In this document: piece by piece, positions 35,060 through 44,227 of the stretch | Numbering within the stretch: the stretch's first letter is position 1 | Layout of the letters: every line of letters starts with the position of its first letter | Assembly: GCF_009192945.1 (NCBI RefSeq) | Contig: NZ_NSET01000022.1 | Coordinates: forward strand, 62,001-126,000 | Direction of reading: 5' to 3' | Length of the DNA: 64,000 nucleotides | DNA from: Xanthomonas maliensis | Lineage (GTDB): Bacteria > Pseudomonadota > Gammaproteobacteria > Xanthomonadales > Xanthomonadaceae | Program-made: the position numbers and the translations under genes | Notes under the pieces: generated by a model | Databases searched by the model: none | The model's input: the letters and a program-made list of their open reading frames with translations, nothing else | Told to the model about the DNA's origin: nothing

Positions 35060-35978
35060 GCCCTACCAGCCGACGGATGCGGCGGCCTGGGACACCCTGG
35101 TCGCCAACTCGCGCAACGGCACCTTGCTGCACCGGCGTGGTTACATGGACTATCACGCCGAGCGCTTCGTCGATGCCTCGTTGCTGATCCTGCGCGATGG
35201 GCAACTGGTGGCCGTGCTTCCGGCCAGTCGCCAGGACGACTGCGTGACCAGCCATGCCGGCCTGACCTATGGCGGCTTGTTGTCGTCGATGGCGTTACGC
35301 GCCAGCGCCACCCTGACTGCCTTCGAGGCGATCGCCGCGCATTACCGGGCGCAAGGCGTGCGCGAACTGCTGTACAAGCCAGTGCCGCACATCTTTCAGG
35401 CCTATCCGGCCGAGGAAGACCTGTATGCGCTGCACCGGCTGGGAGCAAGCGTGTGCCGGCGCGACCTGTCCTCGGTCATCCCGCTGCACAAGCCGTTTTT
35501 GTTCAGCGGCGAGCGGCGGCGCTCGATCGCCAAGGCGCGCCAGGCCGGCATCCAGGTCGGGATCGGCACTTCGTTGGAGCGCTTCCATCGCTTGCTGACC
35601 GAGGTTCTGCAACGGCATGCGACCGTGCCTACCCACCGCCTGGACGAGCTGCAATTGCTGCAGCGGCGTTTTCCGCAGCAGATCGTCCTGCACCAGGCGT
35701 GCGTCGATGACCAGCTGTTGGCAGCCACGCTGGTGCTGGACCTTGGCCAGGTGGTGCATACGCAATACCTTGCGGTCTCCGAAGCGGGGCGGCGCGCCGA
35801 TGCGCTCAGTGTCCTATTGGCCGACCTGATCACCGATGTCTATGCCCATCGGCAGTACTTCAGCTTCGGCATCTCCACCGAGCAGGGCGGACGCGTGCTC
35901 AATGCCGGCCTGGTAGAGCAGAAGGAGCGCTTCGGCGCGCGCGCGGTCGTACAGGACTTTTACCAATGGACCTTGTAA
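35046..35978 (+). CDS. GNAT/FemAB-like acyltransferase
   Basis: 310 residues resembling two-domain GNAT (FemAB-type) acyltransferases. An N-terminal half (FSIRPYQPTDAAAWDTLV, RNGTLLHRRGYMDYH) and a C-terminal half (AATLVLDLGQVVHTQYLAVSEAG, then ADLITDVYAH) are separated by a basic helical segment (RRRSIAKARQAG). Such proteins in polysaccharide clusters may add acyl or amino-acid groups to the sugar donor. It overlaps both neighbours. The substrate is not known. Confidence 0.75.
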   Translation: MFSIRPYQPTDAAAWDTLVANSRNGTLLHRRGYMDYHAERFVDASLLILRDGQLVAVLPASRQDDCVTSHAGLTYGGLLSSMALRASATLTAFEAIAAHYRAQGVRELLYKPVPHIFQAYPAEEDLYALHRLGASVCRRDLSSVIPLHKPFLFSGERRRSIAKARQAGIQVGIGTSLERFHRLLTEVLQRHATVPTHRLDELQLLQRRFPQQIVLHQACVDDQLLAATLVLDLGQVVHTQYLAVSEAGRRADALSVLLADLITDVYAHRQYFSFGISTEQGGRVLNAGLVEQKERFGARAVVQDFYQWTL

Positions 35979-37114
35979 TGAATGTCGCACTCGATGCGGC
36001 CATGGACGTGCCGTTCCTGGATCTGCGCGCGGTCAATGCGCGCTACGCCGACGAGCTGAAGGCAGCGGCGGCACGGGTGATCGACTCTGGCTGGTACGTT
36101 CTGGGTCACGAGCTGGCGGCCTTCGAAACGGAATTCGCCGCGCATTGCGGCACCGCGCATGCGGTCGGCGTGGGCAACGGCCTGGACGCGCTGTCGTTGA
36201 TCCTGCGTGGCTATCGCGAACTTGGGATACTGCGCGAAGGCGACGAGATCATCGTGCCAGCCAACACCTTCATCGCGACCTTCCTGGCCATCAGCCAGAA
36301 CCAGTTGGTGCTGGTGCCCGTAGAGCCGGATTCACGCACCTTCAACCTGGATCCGCGCGCGGTGGAGAAGGCCATCGGGCCACGCACGCGGGCCATCATG
36401 GCCGTGCATCTGTATGGCCAGCTGGCCGACATGGATGCATTGCGGACCCTGGCCCATCGCTACGGCCTGCTGTTGCTGGAAGATGCTGCGCAGGCACATG
36501 GTGCCACCATGCGCGGCCGGCGCGCCGGTGCGTTGGGCGATGCGGCGGCTTTCAGTTTTTTCCCGACCAAGAATCTGGGGGCGCTCGGCGACGGCGGCGC
36601 GGTGGTGACCTCCGATGCGCGCTTGGTCGAACGGATACGGGCGCTGCGCAACTATGGCTCGGAAGTGAAGTACCAGCACCTCTACCAGGGCGTGAATTCC
36701 CGCCTGGATGAGCTGCAGGCGGCGATGCTGCGGGTCAAGCTGCGCCATCTCGATACGGACATCGACCGCCGCCGTGCGGTGGCGTGGCGCTATCTGCAAG
36801 GGATCGATCACCCGCTGATCCAGCTGCCATCGGTGCGTGCCGACGAGCAACACGTGTGGCACCTGTTCGTGCTGCGCAGCCCGCGCCGCGACGCGCTGCA
36901 GCGGCATCTGCAACGCTGGGGCATCCATACCCAGATCCACTATCCGGTGGCGCCGCATCTGCAACCGGCCTACGCGGCACTGGGCAACACCCATCTGCCG
37001 CTCAGCGAACAGCTGCACCGCGAGGTGCTGAGCCTGCCGATCGGGCCGGCGCTGCCGCCGCGCGCGGTCGACCACGTGATCGCAGCCTGCCAGGCATTCG
37101 GTGAGGACGCGTGA
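35966..37114 (+). CDS. DegT/DnrJ/EryC1/StrS (FdtB-like) sugar aminotransferase
   Basis: A 382-residue PLP enzyme expected to transaminate the 3-keto sugar produced by the FdtA-like enzyme. Landmarks are PFLDLRAVN, GVGNGLDAL, VPANTFIAT, the cofactor-binding LLEDAAQAHGA (Asp173) and the Schiff-base Lys202 in SFFPTKNLGALGDGG. The C-terminal IHTQIHYPVAPHLQPAY is standard. An in-frame start 12 bp upstream of the previous stop makes a short overlap. An internal ATG five codons in is also possible. Confidence 0.93.
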   Translation: MDLVMNVALDAAMDVPFLDLRAVNARYADELKAAAARVIDSGWYVLGHELAAFETEFAAHCGTAHAVGVGNGLDALSLILRGYRELGILREGDEIIVPANTFIATFLAISQNQLVLVPVEPDSRTFNLDPRAVEKAIGPRTRAIMAVHLYGQLADMDALRTLAHRYGLLLLEDAAQAHGATMRGRRAGALGDAAAFSFFPTKNLGALGDGGAVVTSDARLVERIRALRNYGSEVKYQHLYQGVNSRLDELQAAMLRVKLRHLDTDIDRRRAVAWRYLQGIDHPLIQLPSVRADEQHVWHLFVLRSPRRDALQRHLQRWGIHTQIHYPVAPHLQPAYAALGNTHLPLSEQLHREVLSLPIGPALPPRAVDHVIAACQAFGEDA

Positions 37115-38364
37115 ATCTACTGCGCAGCAGCGCCTATACCGGGGTGGCGACACTGGCGAAGCTGCTGGCGGCCCTGGTGGTGGTCAAGCTAGTGGCGGTG
37201 TTCGCCGGGCCGCAAGGCATCGGCAGGCTTGGACAGTTCCTCAGCTTGATGTCGTTGCTGGCGGTGCTGGCCGGTGGCGGTATCGGGTCGGGCGTCATCA
37301 AGTACGTTGCCCAATACCGCCAGGACGCGCAGGCGTTGGCGCGCCTGCTTGGGGCCGCGCTGTGGTACGCCGCGTGCGCCTGCGGCGTGGTGGCGGTGCT
37401 GGCGGTGGTGTTCAGTGCACCGCTGGCGACGCGCCTGCTCGGCGACGTCGCCTATCGCCCGCTGATCTGCGTGCTCGCGGCGGCGCAGCTGGGGATCGCC
37501 TTGGTCAACCACGTGCTGGCGGTGGTGAATGGCTTCATGGACGTGCGCCGACTGGCCTTCATCCAGGTGGTGGGCGCGTTGTTGAACGTGCTGCTGGTCG
37601 CCGCGCTGGCGGCGCGTCTGCAACTGGCGGGCGCGTTGCTCGCCTTGGTGCTGGGGCAGGTGGCGTGGTTGCTGGTCGCCATCCCGGCGTTGCGGCGTAG
37701 CCCATACTTCCGTCCGGCAATGCTGCGTCTGCGCTACGACGCCGAGATGACACGCCGGCTCGCGGCCTTCTCGTTGATGACGCTGACCTCCACCTTGGTG
37801 CCACAGCTGGTGGCGATCCTGGTCCGCGATCATCTGGCCGCGCAGTTTGGCTGGCAGCAGGTCGGCTATTGGCAGGCGGTCAGCCGCGTATCCGACGCCT
37901 ACCTGCTGTTCTTTACCACCGCGATCAACGTCTACTACCTGCCAAAGCTGGCCAGCATCAGCGACCGCACCGCCCTGGTGGCAGAACTGCGCGCGGCCTA
38001 TCGGCGGGTGCTGCCGGCGGTGCTGGTGATGGCGGTGGCAGTCTATCTGTGCCGCGACTGGGTGACCTGGTTGCTTTTCGATAGCAGCTTCGACGCGGCC
38101 GCGCCGCTGTACGCCCCGCAACTGCTGGGCGATGTCGTCAAGATCGCCGCGTTCGTGCTGTCCTACGTGATGCTGGCCAAGGCGATGAGCCGGCTGTTCA
38201 TCCTGTCCGAGTGTGCGTTTGCCACCAGCTACCTGGTGCTGGTCTATCTGTTCACGGCGCACTACGGCGTGATCGGTGCGATGTACGCCTTCGTCGCCAA
38301 CTACGTCGCCTACCTGGCGTTCAACCTGCTGGTGGTGCGGCAGTACCTGAGGTCATGCGCATGA
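37111..38364 (+). CDS. wzx: O-antigen/polysaccharide flippase (Wzx type)
   Basis: 417 residues, GTG start in ATG-style overlap with the aminotransferase stop. About twelve membrane helices are visible, with family segments near the start (GPQGIGRLGQFLSLMSLLAVL, GGIGSGVIKYVAQYR) that match WzxE/O-antigen translocases. It should flip lipid-linked repeat units across the inner membrane. Its neighbours are a GT2 glycosyltransferase and the polymerase, as expected for a Wzx/Wzy pathway. Confidence 0.9.
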   Translation: MNLLRSSAYTGVATLAKLLAALVVVKLVAVFAGPQGIGRLGQFLSLMSLLAVLAGGGIGSGVIKYVAQYRQDAQALARLLGAALWYAACACGVVAVLAVVFSAPLATRLLGDVAYRPLICVLAAAQLGIALVNHVLAVVNGFMDVRRLAFIQVVGALLNVLLVAALAARLQLAGALLALVLGQVAWLLVAIPALRRSPYFRPAMLRLRYDAEMTRRLAAFSLMTLTSTLVPQLVAILVRDHLAAQFGWQQVGYWQAVSRVSDAYLLFFTTAINVYYLPKLASISDRTALVAELRAAYRRVLPAVLVMAVAVYLCRDWVTWLLFDSSFDAAAPLYAPQLLGDVVKIAAFVLSYVMLAKAMSRLFILSECAFATSYLVLVYLFTAHYGVIGAMYAFVANYVAYLAFNLLVVRQYLRSCA

Positions 38365-39311
38365 GCGCTGCCGGCGCAGACCGTGGCCGCGCGCGCTGGC
38401 CGCTGGTGTCGGTGCTGATCCCGGCGTTCAACCATGCCCGCTTTGTCGAACGCTGCCTGGACAGCGTGCTGGAGGATCCTTATCCGAGCAAGGAGATCGT
38501 GATCATCGATGACGGCTCCAGCGACGATACCGGTGCGCGCATCGCCCACTGGATTGCCAACCACGGGCAGCAAATCGCGGTGCAGTTCGTGCAGCGGGAA
38601 AATCGCGGTGTGGCGGCCACGCTCAACGAACTGGTGTTGCACGCGCGCGGCGACTTCCTGCGGCTGGGCGCCAGCGACGACTACTTGCTCCCCGGCGGAC
38701 TGGACGCGCAGGTCCGCTACCTGCGTGCGCATCCGCACAAGCTGGCGGTGATCGGCGATGCCTGCGTGGTCGATCAGCATGGGCGCCTGCTGCACGCCAG
38801 CGCGATGCGCGACCTGCACAGGGTGAAGGTCGATCGCTACCGTTCCGACACCGGCATCCGCGTGGCGGTGATCCGCCATTGGGCCGTCAGCGGCGCGGTG
38901 ACGTTGTTGCGTCGCGGTGCGGTCGATGCGCAGCAGGGGTGGGATGCGACGCTGCGGATCGAGGATTGGGATTTTTTCCTGCGCCTGGTCGCACGCGATG
39001 CGCTGGGGTTCCTCGACCTGCCGGTCTGCGCCTATCGTCTGCACGGCCACAATCTCAGCAAGACCGCCGATGTGCCCGTGCGCATCGCCAATCTCTCCGA
39101 GTCCCGCCGGGTGGCGCTGCGGTGCATGCCCTTGTTCCCGCCGCACGAGCGGCGGTTGCTGCGGGCGCAAGCGCATTACATCGCTGCCAAGGTTGGGTTC
39201 CTGCAGCGGCGGCCCGATCGCGTGGCACTGCATCTGCTGGCGTACGCGTGGCTTTCGCTGCCGGCCAGGGCGCGCCGGCAGCCGGTGCCTGCGCTGGTGG
39301 ATCCAGCATGA
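38361..39311 (+). CDS. GT2 family glycosyltransferase
   Basis: 316 residues, GT-A fold. The start block WPLVSVLIPAFNHARFVERCLDSV, the nucleotide-site EIVIIDDGSSDDTG and the DxD-like LGASDDYLLPGG are typical. WDATLRIEDWDFFLRLV carries the acid/base ED. A C-terminal helical part follows. It adds a sugar to the lipid-linked repeat unit; the donor cannot be deduced. ATGA overlaps connect it to wzx and the polymerase. Confidence 0.92.
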   Translation: MSAAGADRGRARWPLVSVLIPAFNHARFVERCLDSVLEDPYPSKEIVIIDDGSSDDTGARIAHWIANHGQQIAVQFVQRENRGVAATLNELVLHARGDFLRLGASDDYLLPGGLDAQVRYLRAHPHKLAVIGDACVVDQHGRLLHASAMRDLHRVKVDRYRSDTGIRVAVIRHWAVSGAVTLLRRGAVDAQQGWDATLRIEDWDFFLRLVARDALGFLDLPVCAYRLHGHNLSKTADVPVRIANLSESRRVALRCMPLFPPHERRLLRAQAHYIAAKVGFLQRRPDRVALHLLAYAWLSLPARARRQPVPALVDPA

Positions 39312-40450
39312 ACGCGCTGCTGCGCTGGCCAGCCAGCTACCTGGCCGTCCCAATCCTGCTCAGCTGCGCACTGACGCTGCTGACCTACACACTGCCGGCG
39401 GGCTATACCGTGGGCATCCTGGTGCTGATGCTTGGCGGCGGTATCGCCATCGCAATGGACACGCTGCTGCGTCTGCGGCTGCCGCCGCAACAGCGCTTCC
39501 GCCAGCAGCGCTATGCCGGGACCCGTGAGGCCTTCGTCGCGCTGGCGCTCGCGCTGGTGGTCGTGCTGTTCTGCTTGATCGACGTGCTGGCGTTTCCGAT
39601 CCCGCTGTTCAGCGATCCATCGTCGTACGCCACCCTCAGTCCCGCGCGTGCGCATGTGCGGCACGTGTCCAATATGTGCTGGATCCTGCCGCCGATCGCC
39701 TTGCTGTGCGTGCGCCACCGCTCGCTGCGGCTCGCCATGGTGCTGCTGGGGTTCGTGTTCCCGGTGGTGGTGATCGACCGCAATCGCATCTTTGCCGGGT
39801 TGTTCTCCTTCGTGGTGGTGCTGCTCTGGCGGCGCGCTCCGGACAGGCCGCTGCCCTGGAAGGCGATCGGCGCACTGACTGCGGCCGGCGCGGCGGTATT
39901 TTCCCTGCTCGGGGCATTGCGTTCCGGTTCGCTGGCGACGGTGGCGCTGCCCTTTGGAGCGTTCTATCGCGCCATGCCACAGGGGGTGCAGTGGCTACTG
40001 CTGTATGTCAGCGCCGGTCCCTACAATTTTGGCGCGATGCTGGCCAAGTCCTACGTCAACGCCAGTTTCCTTGTCAATCAACTGGTGCCCTTCAGCGGCT
40101 CGATCGCCACCGCCGGTACCGGCATCCCGTTGGATGCGCCCAACATCAACGTCGGTACCGAATTCTTTCCATTCCTGATGGCCTGGGGCGCGCCCGGTGC
40201 CCTGCTGGCAATGCTGGCGCTGTATGCGCTGCTGCTGTGGAGCGTTCGCCGGCTGCAGGTTTCGCTGTCGATCTTCCATGTGCTGATCTTCCTGCGGCTT
40301 GCCTATGCCTGCGTGATGTCGCCATTCGCGCCGCAAGCCTTCACCTGGACCAACTTCGGCTTTATCGCGCTCTGTCTGCTGCTGCATGCCGGCAGTGGCT
40401 TGCTGCCGAACCGCCAGAGTGCCGTCCCCACTGGCACGACCCCGTGCTGA
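39308..40450 (+). CDS. wzy: Wzy-like polysaccharide polymerase
   Basis: A 380-residue, very hydrophobic protein with about ten membrane helices and a periplasmic loop around residues 210-290 containing GPYNFGAMLAKSYVNASF and AGTGIPLDAPNINVGTEFFPF. Wzy proteins share little sequence. Identity rests on topology, the conserved-looking loop and the position between a Wzx-type flippase and a chain-length regulator. It may also be described as an oligosaccharide repeat-unit polymerase. Confidence 0.75.
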   Translation: MNALLRWPASYLAVPILLSCALTLLTYTLPAGYTVGILVLMLGGGIAIAMDTLLRLRLPPQQRFRQQRYAGTREAFVALALALVVVLFCLIDVLAFPIPLFSDPSSYATLSPARAHVRHVSNMCWILPPIALLCVRHRSLRLAMVLLGFVFPVVVIDRNRIFAGLFSFVVVLLWRRAPDRPLPWKAIGALTAAGAAVFSLLGALRSGSLATVALPFGAFYRAMPQGVQWLLLYVSAGPYNFGAMLAKSYVNASFLVNQLVPFSGSIATAGTGIPLDAPNINVGTEFFPFLMAWGAPGALLAMLALYALLLWSVRRLQVSLSIFHVLIFLRLAYACVMSPFAPQAFTWTNFGFIALCLLLHAGSGLLPNRQSAVPTGTTPC

Positions 40451-40481
40451 CCCTCTTCCACACTTTGCAGAACGCGACCGC

Positions 40482-41330
40482 ATGAACGACGAAGACGAAA
40501 TCTACCTGATCGATCTATGGCGGATCGTGTGTCGGGAATGGCGCTGGTCGTTGGCCACCGTGGTGTTGGTGCTGGGCGCGACCCTGGTGTTCAGCCGGGT
40601 CGCGCGGCCGCAATGGGAGGCCAGTGCCTCGATCCAGGTGGGTGAGATCGGGCCGACGCCTGCGGGGCGCGATCCGAAAGTCGAGCCCTTCCAGCGCGTC
40701 ATCGATCGCATGAAGACGCGATTGTTTCAGGATGCGGTGCTCGAGCAGGCGGGTATCGATCTGCGTAGCCATGCTGCAGCGCTGTACCGCAGTAGCTTGA
40801 AGCCGGATCCGGATCCCTATGCGAACCTGATCGGCGTGAGCATCCGTGCCGACTCGTCTGCGCAGGCGCGGGCGTTGGCGAATGCCACGGTGCAGCAGCT
40901 GCAGCGTTTGCATGGACAGACCACCGCCGAGGCACTGGCACAGGCGCGGCAGCGTCTGCGCGGCCTGGAGGACGACCTGCGGATCGCCATTGCCAACCGT
41001 GATCGCCTGCAGCAGCAGGTGGAATCGGCGAACGGAGCGGCAGGTACGCAGGCGCAGGTACTGGCGGCTGTGTTGCTGAGCGACACCGTCACCACGATTC
41101 GTACATTGCAGAGCGAGCGCGATGATCTGCTGGCCCGCTTCGGCGCGCGCTATACCTACCAGACCTCGCTGGCCTGGCCGCTTTATGTGCCCGATCGCCC
41201 TGCATTTCCGAATCCGCTCATGCTGTGGGCGGGCGGGGGACTGGGAGCGCTGGCTCTGGCGCTGCTGGCGGCGGTGCTGCGCAACGCCTTGCGACGTTGG
41301 TCGACGCGTCACGCTCGCAGCGCGGCGTGA
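40482..41330 (+). CDS. wzz: Polysaccharide chain-length determinant (Wzz family)
   Basis: 282 residues with an N-terminal membrane helix (WSLATVVLVLGATLVFS), a long periplasmic alpha-helical coiled region (about 140-200, QARQRLRGLEDDLRIAIANRDRLQQ) and a second helix near the C-terminus (LMLWAGGGLGALALALLAAV). This is the polysaccharide co-polymerase layout without a cytoplasmic tyrosine kinase. It controls chain length together with the preceding Wzy. It ends the tight part of the operon; 130 bp follow before the next gene. Confidence 0.88.
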   Translation: MNDEDEIYLIDLWRIVCREWRWSLATVVLVLGATLVFSRVARPQWEASASIQVGEIGPTPAGRDPKVEPFQRVIDRMKTRLFQDAVLEQAGIDLRSHAAALYRSSLKPDPDPYANLIGVSIRADSSAQARALANATVQQLQRLHGQTTAEALAQARQRLRGLEDDLRIAIANRDRLQQQVESANGAAGTQAQVLAAVLLSDTVTTIRTLQSERDDLLARFGARYTYQTSLAWPLYVPDRPAFPNPLMLWAGGGLGALALALLAAVLRNALRRWSTRHARSAA

Positions 41331-41460
41331 AAGAAAGAGGTGCTGCTCGCGGCGCAACCAAACTCCCGCCCGCCCGCACTCACCGACTGACGACGCGCTG
41401 TGGCCGGGCCGGAATGCGTGCCAGGCGACTTGGTCTAGACAATGCTGGAGAGGAGAGGGC

Positions 41461-42309
41461 ATGGCGGTGGTGAAACAACGGGCAGGCGGGCAGATCGCTC
41501 CGGCGCAGTTGCTGGAGACGCAGCGCGCCTTCGACAGCGTGGCCGCCGACTACGATGGTCCACGCGGCAACAATGCCCTGATCCAGCGCATGCGCGGTAC
41601 CCTCTGGCAGACCGTGTCCCGCGCGTTGCCGGAGGGCGCGCGGCTGGTGGACCTTGGCTGCGGTACCGGCCTGGACGCGGCCGAGTTCGCGCGGCGCGGC
41701 TATCGCGTGCTCGCCACCGACTGGTCGCCGGCCATGGTCGAACGCACCCGCCAGCGAGCCGCCGCGCAGGGACTGGGCGATCGCCTGCAGGCCGCGCATA
41801 TGGGTATCCAGCAGCTGGCGCAACTCGACGCCAGCCACGATGGCAGCTTCGACGGCATGTACTCCAACTTCGGGCCGCTGAACTGCGCGCCTGACCTGCC
41901 GGCGGTGGCGGCCGAGTGCGCACGTCTGCTGCGCCCCGGCGGCTGTCTGGTGTTTTCGGTGATCGGGCGGATCTGCCCGTGGGAATTGGCGTATTACACC
42001 CTGCGCGGACGCTTCAAGCGGGCGGCGGTGCGTGCCGCACGCGGCGCCACGGCGGTCGGCATGAACGGCCATACCATCTGGACCTGGTACCACCTGCCGC
42101 GCGAGTTCCATCGCGCCTTCAGCGACCACTTCGTGCTGGAGCGCTACCAGGCGTTGAGCCTGTTCCTGCCGCCGCCGTATCTGGTCGACCTGTACGAGCG
42201 CCATCCCACACTGTCCGCCGCGCTCGGGTGGTGCGATGATCGGATGGGTGACTGGCCACTGTTACGCGATATGGGCGACCATTTTCTGATCGTGATGCGC
42301 AAGCGCTGA
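41461..42309 (+). CDS. Class I SAM-dependent methyltransferase (first)
   Basis: 282 residues after a strong AGGAGAGG site, which suggests a new translation start for the second module. Motif I is RLVDLGCGTGLDAAEFARRG, with post-motif LATDWSPAMVERTRQRA and GCLVFSVIG. A C-terminal lid contains TIWTWYHLPREFHRAF. The substrate is not known; sugar or lipid-linked intermediate methylation is the likely use in a glycan cluster. Its stop shares a base with the amidohydrolase start (TGATG). Confidence 0.85.
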   Translation: MAVVKQRAGGQIAPAQLLETQRAFDSVAADYDGPRGNNALIQRMRGTLWQTVSRALPEGARLVDLGCGTGLDAAEFARRGYRVLATDWSPAMVERTRQRAAAQGLGDRLQAAHMGIQQLAQLDASHDGSFDGMYSNFGPLNCAPDLPAVAAECARLLRPGGCLVFSVIGRICPWELAYYTLRGRFKRAAVRAARGATAVGMNGHTIWTWYHLPREFHRAFSDHFVLERYQALSLFLPPPYLVDLYERHPTLSAALGWCDDRMGDWPLLRDMGDHFLIVMRKR

Positions 42310-43532
42310 TGGGCGAGGCCGTGGCCACCGCTGAGTTCACGCTGTCTGGCGCGCGTACCATCGCGCCGGCGGGAACCTCCGTGGCGCCGCTGAGCATTCG
42401 CGCAGGCTGCGTTGGCGGCACCCCTGGCACGGGGACCCAGCACATCGACCTGCGCGGCCACGTGCTGGCGCCCGGCCTGATCAATGCGCACGAGCACCTG
42501 CAGATCAACGCGGTGTCGCCGTTGCCGCAGAGCGCGGCCTTCCCCAACAGTTATGCTTGGATCGAGGCATTCCAGAGCCACTTCCGGCAACCGGCGGTGG
42601 CCGCCGCGCTGGCACAGCCAAAGTCGCTGCGGCTGCAACAGGGCGCACTGAAGAATGTGCTCGCCGGTGTCACCTGCGTGGCGCAGCACGATCCCTGGCA
42701 TGCGGCACTGGAGGCGCCGGAGTTTCCGGTGGCGTTGCTGCGCGACTTCGGCTGGGCTTACGCGCTCGGTGGGCCAGCCTATGGCCCGCCGGTACGGGCC
42801 AGTTTCGATGCGACGCCGTCGACCCGGCCGTGGATGATCCATCTGGCCGAGGGCACCGACACGGTGGCCGCCGGCGAACTGGCGGCGCTGGACGCGCTCG
42901 GTTGCCTGGCCGCCAATACCGTGCTGATCCACGGGGTGGGCCTGGGCGAACAGGATGTGGAGCGGGTGATCGCGCGTGGCGCGGCCGTGGTGTGGTGCCC
43001 GGCCAGCAATCTCGCCCTGCTCGGGCGCACGCTCGATCCCTGGCGCCTGTGCATGGCCGGGCGGCTGGCGCTGGGCAGCGACTCGCGCATCAGTGGCGGG
43101 CGTGATCTGCTGGAGGATCTGCAGCTGGCAGCGGCCAGTGGGCTGGCGGCGGATCTGGTGCTGGCGTTGGCCACGACCCAGGCGGCGCGCATTCTCGGCC
43201 TGGCGCCGCGCGGCAGCCTGGCGCCCGGCGCGCCAGCCGACCTGCTGGTGGTACGCGACCGCGGCGGCGACCCGGCTGCCAGCGTGGTGGGGTGCGCGCG
43301 TGCCGATCTGCGCGCAGTGGTGCGCGATGGTCGGCCGCGCATCGCCGATGGCGATTTCGCCCCCTGGTTTGCCGCCGCCGGCATCGAGACCGTGCCGGTG
43401 TTGCTCGATGGTCGTCCCAAGCTGCTGGACGCCACGCTGGCCGACCCCGCGGTGCTGGCGCTGGAACCGGGACTCGAGCGTTTGGCCGCGGTGCCTGCGC
43501 ACGCGGTGGCGGATTGCGAGGTGCTGCCATGA
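42309..43532 (+). CDS. Metal-dependent amidohydrolase family protein
   Basis: 407 residues of the amidohydrolase/cytosine-deaminase superfamily. The composite beta domain leads into the metal site His61-x-His63 (LINAHEHLQ). Further metal or catalytic residues follow in WMIHLAEG, NTVLIHGVG and LALGSDSRIS (Asp). The C-terminal ARILGLAPRGSLAPGAPADLLVV is typical. Such an enzyme is unusual in a polysaccharide operon. It could deaminate or hydrolyse a small molecule or sugar amide linked to the product. TGATG at its start and ATGA at its end tie it firmly to its neighbours. Confidence 0.88.
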   Translation: MGEAVATAEFTLSGARTIAPAGTSVAPLSIRAGCVGGTPGTGTQHIDLRGHVLAPGLINAHEHLQINAVSPLPQSAAFPNSYAWIEAFQSHFRQPAVAAALAQPKSLRLQQGALKNVLAGVTCVAQHDPWHAALEAPEFPVALLRDFGWAYALGGPAYGPPVRASFDATPSTRPWMIHLAEGTDTVAAGELAALDALGCLAANTVLIHGVGLGEQDVERVIARGAAVVWCPASNLALLGRTLDPWRLCMAGRLALGSDSRISGGRDLLEDLQLAAASGLAADLVLALATTQAARILGLAPRGSLAPGAPADLLVVRDRGGDPAASVVGCARADLRAVVRDGRPRIADGDFAPWFAAAGIETVPVLLDGRPKLLDATLADPAVLALEPGLERLAAVPAHAVADCEVLP

Positions 43533-44227
43533 GCCGTACGCCGGTGCTCGACCCCGCAGCGGCCTACGCTTTGTGGGCCGACAGCTATCCGCCGCACGCA
43601 CACAACCCGCTGATGATGGCCGAGGAGCGGGCGATGCTGACGCTGCTGCCGCGGCAACTGCGCGGCCTGCAGGTGCTGGATGCCGGCTGTGGCAGCGGTC
43701 GTTACATGCAGCATGCGTTGCGCCGCGGTGCGGCGCGCGTGTTGGGCGTGGATCTGTCGTTGCCGATGTTGCAGCGGGCACAGAGCGAACTGGAACGCGA
43801 CTGGCCGACCCGGCGCTTCGCGCTGCAGCAAGGAAGCCTGGATGCGCTGCCGCTGGACGCTGGCGTCGCCGACATCACTGTCAGCGCACTGGTGATCGGT
43901 CATCTGTCACGGCTGCAGCCGACGCTGGCAGAGCTGGCGCGGGTCACTCGCGTCGGTGGCATCGTACTGTGCAGCGATGTGCATCCGGTCGGCGCCACCT
44001 TGGGCTGGGAGCGCGGCTTCAAGGCGCACGGTCGTCGTTACGCGGTGCGGCATACCATCCACTCCAACAGCCAGTGGCGGGCAGCCTGCGATGCGGTGGG
44101 CTTGATGATCGAGGTACAGGCCGAGCCAATGCTCGATCCGGCCGACATCCCGCAGGGTGCGCGTTTCGATCCGGCCGCATTGCAGCTGCCAGTGGCCTTG
44201 GTGCTGCGGATGCGGCGGGTCGCATGA
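43529..44227 (+). CDS. Class I SAM-dependent methyltransferase (second)
   Basis: 232 residues of the Methyltransf_11 type. Motif I is LQVLDAGCGSGRYMQHALRRG, then VLGVDLSLPMLQRAQ, LDALPLDAGVADITVSALVIGHL and a ubiE-like RVGGIVLCSDVHP. It is shorter than the first methyltransferase and of another subfamily, so two different sites may be methylated. ATGA overlap with the amidohydrolase. The next start codon lies inside its stop. Confidence 0.87.
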   Translation: MSRTPVLDPAAAYALWADSYPPHAHNPLMMAEERAMLTLLPRQLRGLQVLDAGCGSGRYMQHALRRGAARVLGVDLSLPMLQRAQSELERDWPTRRFALQQGSLDALPLDAGVADITVSALVIGHLSRLQPTLAELARVTRVGGIVLCSDVHPVGATLGWERGFKAHGRRYAVRHTIHSNSQWRAACDAVGLMIEVQAEPMLDPADIPQGARFDPAALQLPVALVLRMRRVA

